From: Latrodectus hesperus
Lineage: Eukaryota > Arthropoda > Arachnida > Araneae > Theridiidae
Direction: 5' to 3'
Length of the DNA: 64,000 nt
Assembly: GCA_037975125.1 (NCBI GenBank)
Contig: CM075850.1
Coordinates: 67,856,390-67,920,389, forward strand
Part shown: piece after piece, positions 45,921 to 59,584 of the stretch
Layout of the letters: each line of letters begins with the position of its first letter
Numbering within the stretch: position 1 is the stretch's first letter
Made by a program: the position numbers and the translations under genes
The notes under the pieces: generated by a model
The model's input: only the letters and a program-made list of their open reading frames with translations
The model's database searches: none
Told to the model about the DNA's origin: nothing

Positions 45921-47629
45921 AAGTCATTCTTAGTATAGAACGTTTTCTTTAGAATACAAAAACAATTTGCAAGATTATTCTGGTCGATAAAGCTACATAA
46001 CTATTTTAGATTCCTTCCATTAAATCTCGCTTTATCTGTCATAAAGTGGAATATGTTTTCTATTATATGTATAATTCTGTGTGTACTGCACATCTACCTT
46101 GAAATTTACATACTTTTCTAACAATGAGTCCATTGTGATGCATTTTCAATATCACTCAGTGCATTATTTATCCTTTCATGCAGGTGAATTGATAATGTCG
46201 TGACGTAAGTTACATATTAGTTATAAATATTTACGAACATCTTTATTATTTCAACAATATGATGAATATGAATATGCTAAAGCAGTGAATTTAAAAAAAT
46301 GTGTGGGAAAATTAAATTTTCTCATTTGTTATTAAAATTGTCTCTGGATAAATGAATAAAAAATTTAGCTTATATTATACCACGCGTTTTTCATTTATGC
46401 AGTGTATATCGCAAACTAAAACGTCTTCCAATAAATTCTAATTTTGAATCCTATAGGAACAAATATGATATAAATAATTTTTTTTCAAAAGTGTATCAGA
46501 GCATGAGAAATACTATAACTCTTAGAAAAAACTTTGGCTTACAAATAAAATTAAAAATTTTAGAAATTGCAATTAATTTAATAGATTTCATGTTAAAATG
46601 ATTAAAATATGTTTTAAAACTCAATATCGGTGGAACCAAATCTGAAATATTTTAGGAATCGCAGGAAAACGCGATTCCATGTGGAAATATTGTAAAAAAA
46701 AATAGTATATTAAGATTTCTAGAGATTTTTTTAATTTTAAAATGAATTATTTTATAATTTGGATCGTGTACAAATACAAATTTTTTTTTAATAATTTCAA
46801 TTTATTTTAAAATTAAGAATATATATAAAATTACTTTTGTAGGAAATATGTTTTTAATTATATTTAGTTTTGATAAAAATGGAATTTTTTATAAAAGTTA
46901 TAAAAATAGTAAACAGTTTATTTTTAATAAAATATCAATTTGTGATTAATAGTTCAAACTTCAATTGTTTTTAGTAGAATAACAATGTGAAAATATATTA
47001 GTCACATTAAATTTTTCATTCATTTATCTGAGTTACATAAGATTTGTCAAATAGATTTGTGGAAGAAAATCTTATAAAGTGTGATTAATTAATTATTTTT
47101 ATTTTAAATATTCCTTTTGATTTGTTTAAATGAAATTTTCATAAAATTTATTGCAGAGAACGGCTTTTATCATCTTCATTTTGTAAAGCTATCTTTCATT
47201 TACTCAAAATGCAAGCATTCAATAATCAGTGTTCTACATTGTCCAAAACGACTCCAATGTTTTTCTAATGCATCATTGATAATCAACCTGTCTCTATTGC
47301 TGCCTAATGAGCAATTTAAGTTTTTTCTAAAGGCAGTAAATATTCTTCTTATTGCTTAGTTATTGATATAGTTGGCTTTTTCACCCCTCATCTTTTAATT
47401 TTGAGGAAATCATCACTTATCACAAGTGCATACCAAAGTCATTCTCTCTCCTAATGTTTATGAATCGATAGAAATACAAATACTATTGGTGGATAATTAA
47501 TGATCTATCGTAGAGATGAACATTAAAGTTTAATGCATTTTCGTTCACTGATTACAGCAGAAATATTCTGTAGCTAGTTGGAAAAATTTATGTAGGAACA
47601 TATAAACAAACTATATTAGCCAACAAATC
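45921..47629. other. 1.7 kb AT-rich gene-free region
   Basis: Nothing recognised on either strand. Confidence 0.5.
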
Positions 47630-47935
47630 GAGATCTACCTTATTACAAGATAACACTAAATCACATACAGTTCAAATGATTGCCGCAAAACAATAGAAAT
47701 AGGAACGTCTAAAACATCTTCTATACTTTCTAGACTTAGCCTCCTCTGACTACTACTTTGTTCACTATTTGGACAACATATTTTAAAAGGAAAACAATTT
47801 AATTCTGACAATGCCGTAATATTGGGGAAAGTTCCAGGAATTCTCCTTGACCCTTATCTGCCAGGGTTTTATATCACAATGGCGTCAACAACCTGCTGCT
47901 TAAATGACAAAAGTGTATAGAGTATAATAAAGCGT
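47630..47935 (+). pseudogene. Mariner transposase C-terminal fragment
   Basis: TLLQDNTKSHTVQMIAAKQ holds the second catalytic Asp, LDLASSDYYFVHYLDNIF the third. Then in shifted frames KGKQFNSDN and FYHNGVNNLLLK, the usual mariner C-terminus (cf. FYERG...LPERWQK). Several stops and shifts. A different copy and lineage from the one at position 1. Confidence 0.7.
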
Positions 47936-48879
47936 ATTTTGATAAATAAAATTATTATTCACATTTATAAATTATCAGTTTTTTCAACAAATTTCATTCA
48001 TAAGAAGATGATATATATACAAATATATATTTGCTATCACGCCAATTCGGTTTTGATAAAGAAAATTAATTTAACTACAATGCTTGTGATACTAAATAGC
48101 ATTTAATTGTAAAAATATGTAAAAATGTATGCATGCATTGTTAAGAAATTAATGAGGAACTTGCCTTTAATAAAATTACGCAATTTTGATACTCATAATT
48201 AATATAAAATAATATATATATTTATAGTATAGAGAGAAAAAAAGACAAAAACTTTACATGAACCATGATGACGAAAACTGAATGTAGAATGAATATTTAC
48301 TAATTTTAGGAACTTATTTGTGAAATGTAATCTTTCTTGTATTTTTAAAGATGATCTGAAAATCACAGCAGTGTTATGTATTGGAATCAATGATTTGACG
48401 GTTTATTGTGAGATTCGAATTAGGCCTAGTAAAATCAAAATGAATTACTTTAAGGCTGTAGAAACGATAAGAAAACACAAATATTTAGAATTCTGAGGTA
48501 GTGGTAGTACTTTCTCAGCAGCGAGGACTAACATTCCTGTTAATAACTTGTCAAAATAAAGTAAGTAGTGTTAATCAGTTGCACAAGCCATTTCTTTTGG
48601 CCAAAAGATGATGAGAATCGTATCATAATCAAAAAAACTTCAGATATATCTCAGTATTCTCGAAAACACAGTACATATTCTGTTCAACTTAAGATTACGT
48701 ACTATATAAGGTAGTTGAACATCTTGAATTAAGACGCAACGTGGTAACTGAGATGCTCTCAAGACGAATTCTGATTTAGTCTGCAGTATGACAGCACGTA
48801 TGCTCTGTTACGTTGGAAAAACGCCTTTGAAATAACTTCTTGTTTATTTGTAAAGGGCCACAGGTGAAGAAAGTTGATG
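47936..48879. other. Gene-free stretch
   Basis: Nothing firmly recognised. Part of 48430-48880 may be the upstream body of the Tc1-like fragment that follows. Confidence 0.4.
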
Positions 48880-49070
48880 AGGGAGCGACGATCAGAATAT
48901 CACATGAACCTGTGTATTATTTGAAGAGCAGTCCGATGGTCTAAAATATATAAGAGAGATATTGAGACATTTTGATGTAACTTACTGCAATGGTTCCTTT
49001 TAATGCTTGATAATGTCAGATCTCATATCACTCGAATTATGAAGAGTGTCCTTATTAGGTCAAACTTTAT
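48880..49070 (+). pseudogene. Possible Tc1-like transposase fragment
   Basis: LLQWFLLMLDNVRSHITRIM resembles the FLFMDDNARPH-R region of Tc1 transposases. Surrounding frames are too broken to confirm. Confidence 0.35.
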
Positions 49071-49662
49071 ATAACTAAAATAAACCCATTATAACTAGAG
49101 TAGGACAGACAAGAAAATGCCCTATTGAGGATATTTTATTTACTATCCGGGACATGGAAATTGCATCCTTTATAACTTGAAAAGTATTCCCAAAATCCTT
49201 TCCAATATACTCAAAAGACGTGCAACTTTCTCATTTGTCCGAAGGAACAACGCACTTAATAATTCAAATATATTCAGACAATATTTTTCTCATTAAGACA
49301 TAATTAAATCACTGCTTTGAATCACGTCATCATTTGAATGATTTAAATCTCCAATGTTACCTTTTTTGTGTATAATATTTTACATATTTGATTTAATACA
49401 TGTCTTGTTTTCATTTTATGTTCATACATGACTATCGCATGATTAAACACGTTTCTGTTATTTTTGAAATTCACATATCAAAACTCATAAAAATTACAGT
49501 TTAGAGTTTCTATTAAGTTAAAAGTTTTTATAAGATTCAGAATAGATGGTTCTAGTCATGTTGATGGAAAAAGCTTACTCTAGGTAATTTCTTGTTTGTT
49601 TTTTGTTTTAAATTATATTACTTTTATAAGCATTTTATTAAATAAAAATGTTTAGTAACATA

Positions 49663-49670
<8 letters not shown>
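49071..49670. other. AT-rich gene-free stretch
   Basis: Nothing recognised. Confidence 0.5.

Positions 49671-49753
<83 letters not shown>
49671..49753. repeat. (TA)n microsatellite
   Basis: About 83 bp of TA repeat. Confidence 0.97.
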
Positions 49754-49757
<4 letters not shown>

Positions 49758-50409
49758 GCTACAGTGATATTAAGTAAACAAATTTTTCCTTTTAAGAGCG
49801 GGATGGATGAATAACTAAGAGCTGCTAAAATCTCTTGAAGCGTATTTTTTAAAAATATTAATAAAATAAGTGTTCAACAATAAATACTGAAATTTTAAAT
49901 AAAATTTAAGTAATAATTCTTCTATCTATATATTCAGAATAAAGTAAGGATCCAATTAGAAAAATTTAGTCATTTTTTTTTGGAATTAAAATTATGAAAT
50001 CTTTTCTGGAAATTTGTTAATTGCTTAATCATTTCGTGATATGTATAAATATATATTTACGGAACATAAAATATGCTTTAATAAAAAAAGATAAATTATT
50101 CATTTTTTGCAAGTTTGTCACATATGGTACATATTTCTATGTCGGATGAATATTAATTGTTTTTCACTAGATGCTCTTTGTAGCGAATTAGTACATAGCT
50201 GAAGACTGGAAGGTATTTAAATATGCATCATATATTGTCTTGCAGTAACTGTTTTCATTGAAATTTAGACCATATTTTTCACATGTTTCAAAGAAGGGAA
50301 TCCTGAAAACTCATAAGCACTCATTCCGATATGCATACATATGTATATGTCTACATACATATGAAGATATATGCATATACTTTTATTACTAATAGTTACT
50401 TGGATGTTC
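49754..50409. other. AT-rich gene-free stretch
   Basis: Nothing recognised; a short run of CATATG-rich sequence at 50333-50380. Confidence 0.5.
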
Positions 50410-50559
50410 TACCTATTTCAGCACTACATGGGGTGGAAGTGATGGTAACATATAGTAGAGTACCTAGCTGGTGTGTCGTCGTTGCCCCAAAACTGGCTGA
50501 GTCTTCGTAATTTAGAAGTAGGGACCGAGCAAATGACTTCAAACTTAGCCTTTGTATGG
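50410..50559 (+). repeat. Unclassified dispersed repeat, copy 2
   Basis: Contains GAGTCTTCGTAATTTAGAAG and AGGGACCGAGCAAATGACTT, the partner of 40500-40560. It is continuous with the Tc1 fragment downstream. Confidence 0.4.
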
Positions 50560-50875
50560 ATATCATTTGCAGATCCTGCCACTGCTTCCTTCAGAAGACG
50601 CACTTTGACAAATGGTTGACAGGGGATGGAGAACCATTTCCTCAAGATATCATCCGTACTATCATTGATTCTGAGCCTAGACGTGTTGCTTCGTGTATCG
50701 CTATCCGCGGCGTTCTTATAACCTACTGATCCGACCTTATTCTCACTCTGTATTATTTATATCATTTCGAAATACAGATCACTTATTGTTCGTTGTTTTC
50801 TCTCTTTGTTTGCCGCGTTTCATCACTTTCTGCCTGGCCCTCGGTGACGCAATTTCAATGTCATGCAGTTTAGAG
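50560..50875 (+). pseudogene. Tc1 transposon 3' fragment
   Basis: Close nucleotide match to the minus strand of 29342-29640: CTTCAGAAGACGCACTTTGA, CATTTCGAAATACAGATCAC, and an end GCAATTTCAATGTCATGCAG that corresponds to the terminal inverted repeat. Encodes the tail LQKTHFDKWLTGDGEP. Same family as the element at 29342-30748; the rest of the copy is missing. Confidence 0.8.
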
Positions 50876-52489
50876 AGCCCAGTCAATAATTCGTTGGATG
50901 TTCAAACATTCTACGATAGCCTATGTGCGTTACATAGGGCCAGTATTACTTATAGCTGTTTAAAAATAATTGGGTTTAAGAACACAGGATTTTTTATCTT
51001 TCAAATAATGAAATCCTACCACTAAACTTCGCGAAGTTTTATTTTCTTCAGTATTTTGTATTTAACTCTATAGTTTATATCTTGGTAGCTGAAAGCTGCT
51101 GCAAGGTATCGGAACGTCCACCATGTTGTGCCATCCGGAAGGAGTTTTAATTAATAGTGAGTAGCTTTCGCATGTTACAAGGAAGAAAACCTGTAAAATG
51201 TCCATGCATTCTTCTTAGAGGATACGCATGCAGAAAGCAAAACCGTAACAACTATGTCTTGTTGAACAATTTCTGTGATCAAATTCGGAAATATTTTTAA
51301 ACATTTTTCGTATTTTAACTTTTATTTTGCTAAATGTTTTGTGGATATAAAATTTTAGTTAAAAATTATATAAAAGTTTCTTTATATCATAACGATTTTT
51401 CATTTTGTCTGATAATATGAAAAGATATTGCAACATTATTTTATCTCATGAGAATGGTTTTTTTGTTTTTCAATTTCATTTGAAATGTTTTGTTTTTAGA
51501 TATAAGATTACAAGTTACGATTTTAAAGATTGTTGCTTATTACTGTTACAGATTCACATTAATTCAATGTGTGAACTTATAATTTTAAAAAATACAACAT
51601 GTGGATATTAACCGTCCCTGTTACAGTTTGCGTAACATTAAATTAATCTGAACTAATTCATTTATTTTTGGTCTATAAAATTACACATATCGGTCCAAAA
51701 TGTTCCCACAAGTATACTAAGTTAAATTAACGTATAGCAAATATATATTACCTATTCTAACCTTTGAAAATTTTAATCTATTTTCTTATTCTGAATTCAG
51801 TCGATTTATATGAATAATTATTGTCATATTCAATTATTATGATTGACGATTCATTATAAAAATAACGCGATTTTCTAGTATTTAAATTTAGTAACGTATA
51901 TTCATTTTAATATACAATCGAAACCAAATGTTTTTGGTTCCAGTTTTGTATGTATTCATCAACACTGATTTACAATATTTTATTAAAGTGTGCCATCATA
52001 TGTTCCGATTCAGGCTTGTAAGGCTTATTTCTAACTATTTTTATTTGGTTTCGGAGCTTCCTAATGACTATTGATTTGTTTTTCTAATTATAATTTAGTG
52101 TTATTGAAAAAAAAACTGTTTTATGGTGTAACCCTAGCATCTATTAAATCGATAAATTTCACAAATTATTATAAAATGTTATAAATGCATTTAATGTTGA
52201 AAATTAAGTATATATTTTACCATCATAGTATAATTTAAGTTTTAAAATTACCCGAAAAAAATTGATATTTTTATCTATTATTAAGATATTAATTATTAAT
52301 TAGATCTTTAGAAATATATTTTTTATCTGCGTTAATTTTTTCCCATAATCCTTAATGTGTGAAAAATCTATACTACACTTTATTTATTTTTTTTTATCTA
52401 AAATACTAACTCGTTTTTTAAAGTAACTGTTTATACTTTCACATCTTTCATAAAATCGCCAAAGTTACAAGCTCATCGAAGCATTGACT
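50876..52489. other. 1.6 kb gene-free region upstream of OTUD4
   Basis: No coding exon recognised. The open frame at 51405-51611 has no motif. Confidence 0.45.
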
Positions 52490-52672
52490 GAAATAAAACG
52501 TCACTGAAATTTTTCAGCCAATCAGAAGAAAACTTCAGATACGCCTTTATTCAAAATATGCAAATTTCTCCCCGGATGAAAATCAGAGAGAAATCTCAGC
52601 TTTGAGAAGAAAAACTTTTTACTCGATATCGGCGTGTTCGAATAATATTGTATTTTTAATTTGTGATTTATT
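52490..52672 (+). promoter_or_regulatory. Putative OTUD4 promoter and 5' UTR
   Basis: Within 180 bp before the start codon there is a CRE half-site ACGTCA (52498-52503), a CCAAT box (52518-52522) and an octamer ATGCAAAT (52558-52565). No TATA box at a usual distance. The transcription start is unknown; exon 1 could also have further upstream UTR exons. Confidence 0.4.
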
Positions 52673-52759
52673 ATGGATGCGTTTTTAGATTATTTAGGTC
52701 TTTATAGAAGCGATGTAGCTAAGGATGGATCCTGTCTTTTTAGGGTTGTATCTGAGCAG
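52673..52759 (+). CDS. OTUD4: OTU deubiquitinase OTUD4, coding exon 1
   Basis: 29 codons from MDAFLDYLGLYRSDV to a splice donor (CAG|gtaatc, phase 0). KDGSCLFR is the OTU catalytic block, with Asp18 and the nucleophile Cys21. The spacing from the start MDAxLxxLGLYR and the block itself match vertebrate OTUD4 as I know it (MDAYLRKLGLYR...DGSCLFRAVAEQ). OTUD4 proteins cleave ubiquitin chains and scaffold other deubiquitinases in DNA-alkylation repair and RNA granules. The ATG is supported by the conserved N-terminus. The catalytic His lies in exons beyond this window. Alternatives among OTU proteins (Drosophila otu-like) are the same orthologous group. Confidence 0.88.
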
Positions 52760-54309
52760 GTAATCAATTTTATTTGTATTTTTCATGACTGACTTTCTCT
52801 AAACAGAGAATTTATGACACGACGGTGTGTAAAAAATGTATATAAATCTGATCAAATATATTTTCTTAAAGTAATATTAATAATAAAAGAATGTCTTTAC
52901 TTTTTATTATTAAAGGAGTATATTTATACGTTTACTTTCCTATATTATTTTTGTATTAAAATACATTTTAAAAAAAATATTTATGATAATTTCTATTGAA
53001 TAAGGCCGTACTTTTAATACAATTCATTTAATCTTAAATATTAGTCTTCCTTTTTATTTCTTATCGACTTTTCATATTAATTTGGAATTTAAAAATATTG
53101 AAGCTTTTTTAATTTTCAGATTTGTTTTAAGTAAAATTTGTTCCGGTGAAGTTATAATATTTATGGTTTAATTACTATAAAAGTATAATTATTTATTATT
53201 GAATAATTCATAACTATTATAATATTACTAATATTTTGCTCACTTATAATAACAGTAAGTATAAGATTAGTCCTTAAAATCGATATTTTATGATGCTTCA
53301 AGCTAATTTTAAACTTACTTTGTTTACAAAATATAACATTTTATAAATTGCAATTTAATAACCTGCAATTTAAAACTATAAGTTATCATTTTATCTGCTC
53401 ATAAAAATCTCTAACTAAATGAAAATAGTTAATTTATTAACTTTAATAAACACCAGTGACTTCAAACACCTTAATTGGAATTTGTTATTAAACTGTGCAT
53501 TTATATAGTATTGTTAATAGTAATATAAAAATTTGAGACCCTGAAGTTTCGATACCGAGTTAATAATGAAAAATGTAATTAAATTAAAAAATATGCAAAT
53601 ATATTTTTAAGAAGACAAATGTTTTGAATTCTCGTAATGATTTTATTTATTATTAAACTTTATAATAATTTGTTGTATATTGTCGTTCATAAGAAATACA
53701 AAATATTACACTAAAGTAGTAATTTTGAAAAAATCTGATGTATTGTTTTTATTACTAATTTTGCAGTTAATAAGTTGTAACATTTCATTTTCATAGGTAA
53801 GATATCATTTGCTTGCAATTATATGCAAAGAATTAGATTGAATTGTACGCTAACCGTAAATATCTCGTAATGTATAATATTAAATAGTATATAACGCATA
53901 AATCGCAAAAATTTTACTGCATACATTTTTTGCATTTTAAAATTCTAAGCAATAAAAAGATTTTGAGTAATTTTTGAAAATGCATTCTGCAAAATTGTTT
54001 TGCACAAAAATTAAACTGAAGTTTAATCTTGAAAATCTCAAAATTCGAAATACAGTTTATTAAGTTTTTATCCAAGTTGCCTATAGCTCATTAGAAATTT
54101 ATTCAACTTGGATAGAAACTTCTAAAAATATTGATCTAGCACCGATTTATCAAGCAGCTCGCTGTGGTTAAATAGTTAGCAAATACTGAATATCTAGTTA
54201 GCAAATACTGAAAAAGAACAAGGTAATGTGACACTGTATTCCTTTGATCTTATAAGAAACTTACTTTTGATTGCTTTAAGATTTCCTTCCAAATCATTAG
54301 AGTAACTAG

Positions 54310-54490
54310 CCGAACTGGAAACTAAATGTTTCTAATTCCGACTTCGATTCCCACGTTTGGTGCATTCGTTCCATCTCTGGAGCGAATGTTCTTAATGATT
54401 CAGGATCCATTTTGAACTAGATTTATTGGTCTAATTTGATCTTTTGTGTTGGCTTAAAAGAAAACATACTGTAGTAAACCAATCAACCTA
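54310..54490 (+). repeat. Decayed tRNA-derived SINE, family 1
   Basis: GCCGAACTGGAAACTAAATG head, B-box-like CTTCGATTCCC, body fragment with AGGATCCATTTTGAACTAGA. Recognisable by comparison with 39929-40096. Confidence 0.5.
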
Positions 54491-54924
54491 ATGTTTGGCT
54501 GATTGGTAAAGTTCAATATTAATCAATAAATTTCCGTAAGTCGAGGATTTTTAACTGTCATTGGTACAGTGTAATTTTCAAAGAGCTCAGAAGTATTTGT
54601 TTCACTTTTAAAGTATATTTGGAGGTTTATATCCGGGCTAAACATTGAACCATAACTATCTTCAAATATTACAGTATCATTAACAGTTATCCTATAAGGA
54701 AGTACTTTGGCTATGTTTAACGGTGAAAAAAAATCATAATTGAAAATCATAAAAATGTAATTTAATTAAAATGCAGATTTCACACAAATTCAGATGGGAT
54801 AAAATTGATTGATAATATTAGACAATATTTTATACCGTACCGCAAGTAGACGGCGTTATTGGAAATCATTTGAACATCCACCAAGCATTTTTACCTTCTG
54901 AAGGTGCATTTCATGGACAGTGGC

Positions 54925-55135
54925 AGCCAAACTGGAAGCTAAAAGGTTGTTGCTCTTTCCTTGAGTTTAATGATTAATGAGTTCGATTTCCACTGTGGGT
55001 AAAGGTGACTGCTGTAATTAGGACTTCATATTTAAACTGTTGGTCGTAGTTGATTTATGGCGCAGTTTATCCGCTTTTTGGACCTTGCGCCACAAAACCC
55101 AACTAACCAAGTCTGTTTATTAGACAACCTTTTAT
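54925..55135 (+). repeat. Decayed tRNA-derived SINE
   Basis: GCAGCCAAACTGGAAGCTAA head and B box GAGTTCGATTTCC. The tail contains TTTGGACCTTGCGCCACAAAA, also seen in diverged form near 43840. Confidence 0.5.
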
Positions 55136-57344
55136 GTTTAAAAAACGGATTGAGAACCAAACCAATCGGTTAGTAGACTATATTCATGTTTTGTGAAAGG
55201 GGAAAAGCACACACCTGTTAGAGGTGCATGGCGAAAGCAAAAATGTGCAACGCATATTTTTTCTGTTCTATGCTCAATACCCATCTTTCGCTTGGATGTT
55301 TACATTGTTAATCCACTTTTTAGTTTTAGTAGCGCTCACTCTAATTAATATTGAGGAAAGTAAATCTGTGTAGGCATCAAGAAAATACAGAAAAATTCCT
55401 GTACTTGAAATCTCGTGAGGGATTTATAAAATAATCTGTAGAGTTTCTAATGTACGGAGAGATTCTGAGAACTATTAACTGATCAAAAAAGTTCTTTCGC
55501 AATATTTGAACTTTCATTTGTCCATAGGTAAGCTAGAACTATCGAATATATACAAGGTTGTACGAAGAACGAAGCAATTCCTTGGAAAATTCCAAATGGA
55601 ATTAAGAAAAATATTGCAGAAATTTCCTGCATAAGAATATCTATTTCGTATTTATACACACTGTTGATTAATGTACATACTAAAATTGTAATAATAATTT
55701 GCACAAAATATTTGCTTCCTCATGGCATTTTTTGATTCGCTATTTGCAGTTATTCATAATTTATGAATGAAATTTAATATAATTAACCCAAGTTTACCAT
55801 AAAGTGATTAACTTTTTAATTAAAAAAAAGTAAATTTGAAAATATTTATTCAAAAAGTAGTTATATTTCGTTTACCTTATGCTTATTAAAAAAGATTTTT
55901 TGATAATGTGTATATATCCCTTTTATTTTATAGTAATTTTTAATCCTTTTGGAACGGCAAGAAGTTTCAGTTTTTATTTTAAAGTAAAATATGCATAGTT
56001 GTATTTAAAAATAAAATATACAGGCTTGGAAAATGAAATTATAAGATTACATATTAAAAGTATCGTGAGCTTAGTTGAACTAAAAATGTTATTGAAAAAA
56101 GACTTGCAAGTTACCTAATAAAACTAAACACATTGTCTTGAGATTGCATGCGAATTTTTTTTATAATCTTACTACAATATTTAAATACTTAAAACATTCA
56201 CAGAAAGCAAACAAAAATGTTTCATTTGTTTAAATTTTGAAAATACGCTTTAAATTTTATTTTAATGAAAGCTATTAAAAAGCCTTTAAAATTCCTTTTA
56301 AAAAGTTAAAGATCAAGTAATTCGAGTTTTTCATTTTCATTGAAGATTTTATGTTTAGAGTAAGAGACATTACGATGAGTTCGTTTTGAACATTCTTTTT
56401 ACACTTCCCATTCTGATGTAAGCAATAATAAGCAAATACCCGATTCATCCCCTCAGTGAAAATCGCGCGAGGTTTTTGATTGCTCATTCTCATTATTTAA
56501 TAATTCAATAAAAGATAATTGCTTATAATTTTTTGTTAAATTAAGAATCGCATTTATTTTCCTAAAATTTCAGTGAAATGTGTATTAAAATATATTTAAA
56601 AAATGCAAACTAAGTTTTTGTACAGCTTCTCTATGAAATATTATCCAATGGGAGCAATAATTAAAACTGTTTAATTAGTTTTATTTAATTAAGAATAATT
56701 ATGTAAGTGTGTTCATTTGGAAAAATCGGAACATGAATTTTCGATTTTTAATATGCAGAAAATGTTGCTTCCATTGATATATAAAGTAAAAGCAATATTT
56801 TAGTTGGCTCGTATTATATGCATTTTTAACATAGTAAAAACGAATTCACAAAATAAGTTGTCATATTCTTAATTTTATATAGTACTTACGGTAGTGTTTA
56901 ATTTTGAAAAATTTTTTTGAGAAATGGAAAAACATTTTAATAATCTAAATTTTAGAAAATTTAATTTTTAGTTTATAGAATAAAAAATTTTAAGACTTTA
57001 TTTTCTTATTTCGTTCTGAGCATGTGATTGGGCTTGTTGATAAACTTATTGTAAATCAACAAATTTTTGGCAACAAACCTAAGGAGGCGACACAGGAGTT
57101 ATCCCATCGAATCAGCTGGAGCCTTTTCAGAAACGACTTGGAATAGTTTATGTACATTTATACATACAGCAGGAAAAACCATTTGATCCCCCTCATATTT
57201 AATACATATGAATTCACATTTTTCTAAACGAAAATAAATTATTCAAGAAATGTTTTGAACAGTACTTTCTTATTTTTGAAGCCATTTTATTTAATATCTA
57301 CTTTAAAAGAAATTGACTGCAATAAAAACCTCTTATAAAGATAT

Positions 57345-58930
57345 GCCGCTCACCACCTTCCTGTGAGTACGGGTGTCCCAATACCGTGGAACCCAGAGGT
57401 CTACAACTTCTGTTTTTCCTCTCTTCTCGTTCTAATCTTATTCTTTCCATGCCTTGATGGGAATCGAGGGAGTTCTCCATGAGTAGCTGCAGCCACCCAG
57501 TTTGCTTCTTCTCATGGACAATCAAGATCCCCACGTGTTGGCCGTGCGTGGACGGGTGGTACATAAATCAACCAGCTGGTACCGAGCTACAGTCAGAGAA
57601 AGTCAAGTGAAGAGGTCACATCCTTGGGTTTGGCGTTAATGGTGGTCAATGACTCTGTACACTAACACATAACAGTATTGTCACTGACCCATACACTGGG
57701 AAGGATTCCTAGCGTATGGGTATCAATTAGGAATATGGAAAGAGCCTAGGCTGGAGATATCCAGAGCCGGTGGCTGCCATCCCTTTTAGGTTTCCGTGGT
57801 AGGGGGTGCCGTTGCACATGAACCTTTACAAATATCCTATGGGTTCTAATATTTTTATCGCTGAAACCATTTCAAATACTCGTTACATGTTAAGAAAACC
57901 AATCACTTTTCATAAAGCATCGCCTTTTGTCGCATAAAAACTCACATCTTCAATTGGTGGCATACAAAATGTTAAAAAAAAAAAAAATTGCGATCGGGAG
58001 ATTTGGTTGCTCAGGTTTCCACTAATCAACCTTCGGTGATCGGTAATCTGAAAAAAATTGAATTCATTTCCAGTTGAAACATTTTATAAAACTTCACAGG
58101 AGTCTCGTGGTATCCTTCGCCACTCAGATTTCAAATATATTACAGAAACAGAATTTTTGGAAGAACTACGTGATCAAGGAGTTTGTGCTGTGCATGTCGT
58201 ATAAGTATTCGACGCGAAGGTGAACTTACCACCACCCAGTTTGTTGTCTTAGATTTTCAGACACCAGTACTCACGAAATTCATAAAAGCATGTTATATAA
58301 ACTGCAAACTACGTCCATACATTCCTATCCTCTTAGGTATTTTAAATGTCAGATATGATCATCCTCAACAAGCAAGTAGGAATATTTAATCCTATGTGTG
58401 GAAAATGTGCACAATCTGGTCATGAAACTAATGGTTGTTCTTCAGAAATTTTCACATGTTATAACCGTTCTGGTGCACATGCTACATCTTCTAAATCATA
58501 CCCTATATGTATCTTGGAGAACGAAATAACGGCAACCAAGACAAAACAAAACATTTCTTTTCTAAAAGCAAGACAAATAGTAAAAAACAACACAAAAATT
58601 TGGCGTTTCCTATTCTGCTTTCCAAACAGATGCAAAAATAAACAATCCAGCAAAGATGATTTATATACCACTATCCGTTCCACTTTTAATTTTGTCATCA
58701 AAATCCATTTTACCTTCAAATTCTAATAGCATAAAGAAATCTACTTCCATTACCAGTAAATCTAAGAAAATTGATAAAAAGATCAAAATCTTGAGGAAAA
58801 AGTATTAAAAGAACAATTGATATATATATTTTCTAAACCAGATTTTGAAATGGACTCCTTTACATATCAAACTGTAGCAAAATATAGAAAAGACAAGCAG
58901 AAAAAACAAAAACCTGCTTTAGATGACAAT
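57345..58930 (+). pseudogene. LINE 5' UTR and ORF1 (Gag-like), ORF2 missing
   Basis: 57345-57840 is GC-rich, GCCGCTCACCACCTTCCTGT onward, and looks like the 5' UTR of an arthropod non-LTR element. From about 58080 the ORF1 protein can be followed through frames: SRGILRHSDFKYITETEFLE, then RISIRREGEL, KACYINCKLRPYIPILL, a CCHC knuckle CGKCAQSGHETNGC (58399-58440), a second partial knuckle (CYNRSGAH), and ENEITATKTKQNISFLKARQ. A stop inside the CAVHVV region and frameshifts break it. No reverse transcriptase follows. Unusual because LINE copies normally lose the 5' end, not the 3' end. Confidence 0.75.
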
Positions 58931-59584
58931 AATTTTATGAAACTGTCGTGATTATTGGAAAACATTGGAGATTTTGTATCTCATTTTTCTGGCTTTAATG
59001 AATTTGTTTTTAATGCCTTTATTTTTGAGTGATTCATCTCAACATTTCGCAAATATTTCTTATCCAATGATTTACTCAAACACTTAATTTTATCAAAGGT
59101 TATCCTTTTTTGGCGTATGTTATCCTATCTGAAGATCTTTCGCCAGTCAAGTCAAATCGTATTTGAAGTTATAATTCTTAGGCTAAAATAATCTTATCAT
59201 ATATAGTGGTTGGAATGTTATTCAGTCCTAAATTTCAATTTACTCGGACTGATCGCGAGGATTAATGAAAATCCTATCGTTTTCTATATTTTATTTTTAT
59301 TACCACAACTGTATTTTCCAGTAATGTAAAAGGAAAGATTTATACATAACGAAGCAATGGAAGATACTGTGTTATAAAGAATATATCACCTAGAGTGTAT
59401 AAAAATGAAACACTTTCCAATAGATGTTATCAGCTGATGAAAATTTTATCCTACCTAATAAAGACTTCCTACTAAGACGATTAAATACGTATTTAAAAGT
59501 ATACAAAAAGGTATTAAAAAAGTATTAAAAGTAAAATTACAAAATATGTGTATTTAATTTAAATATTAAAAATTAAACACATTT

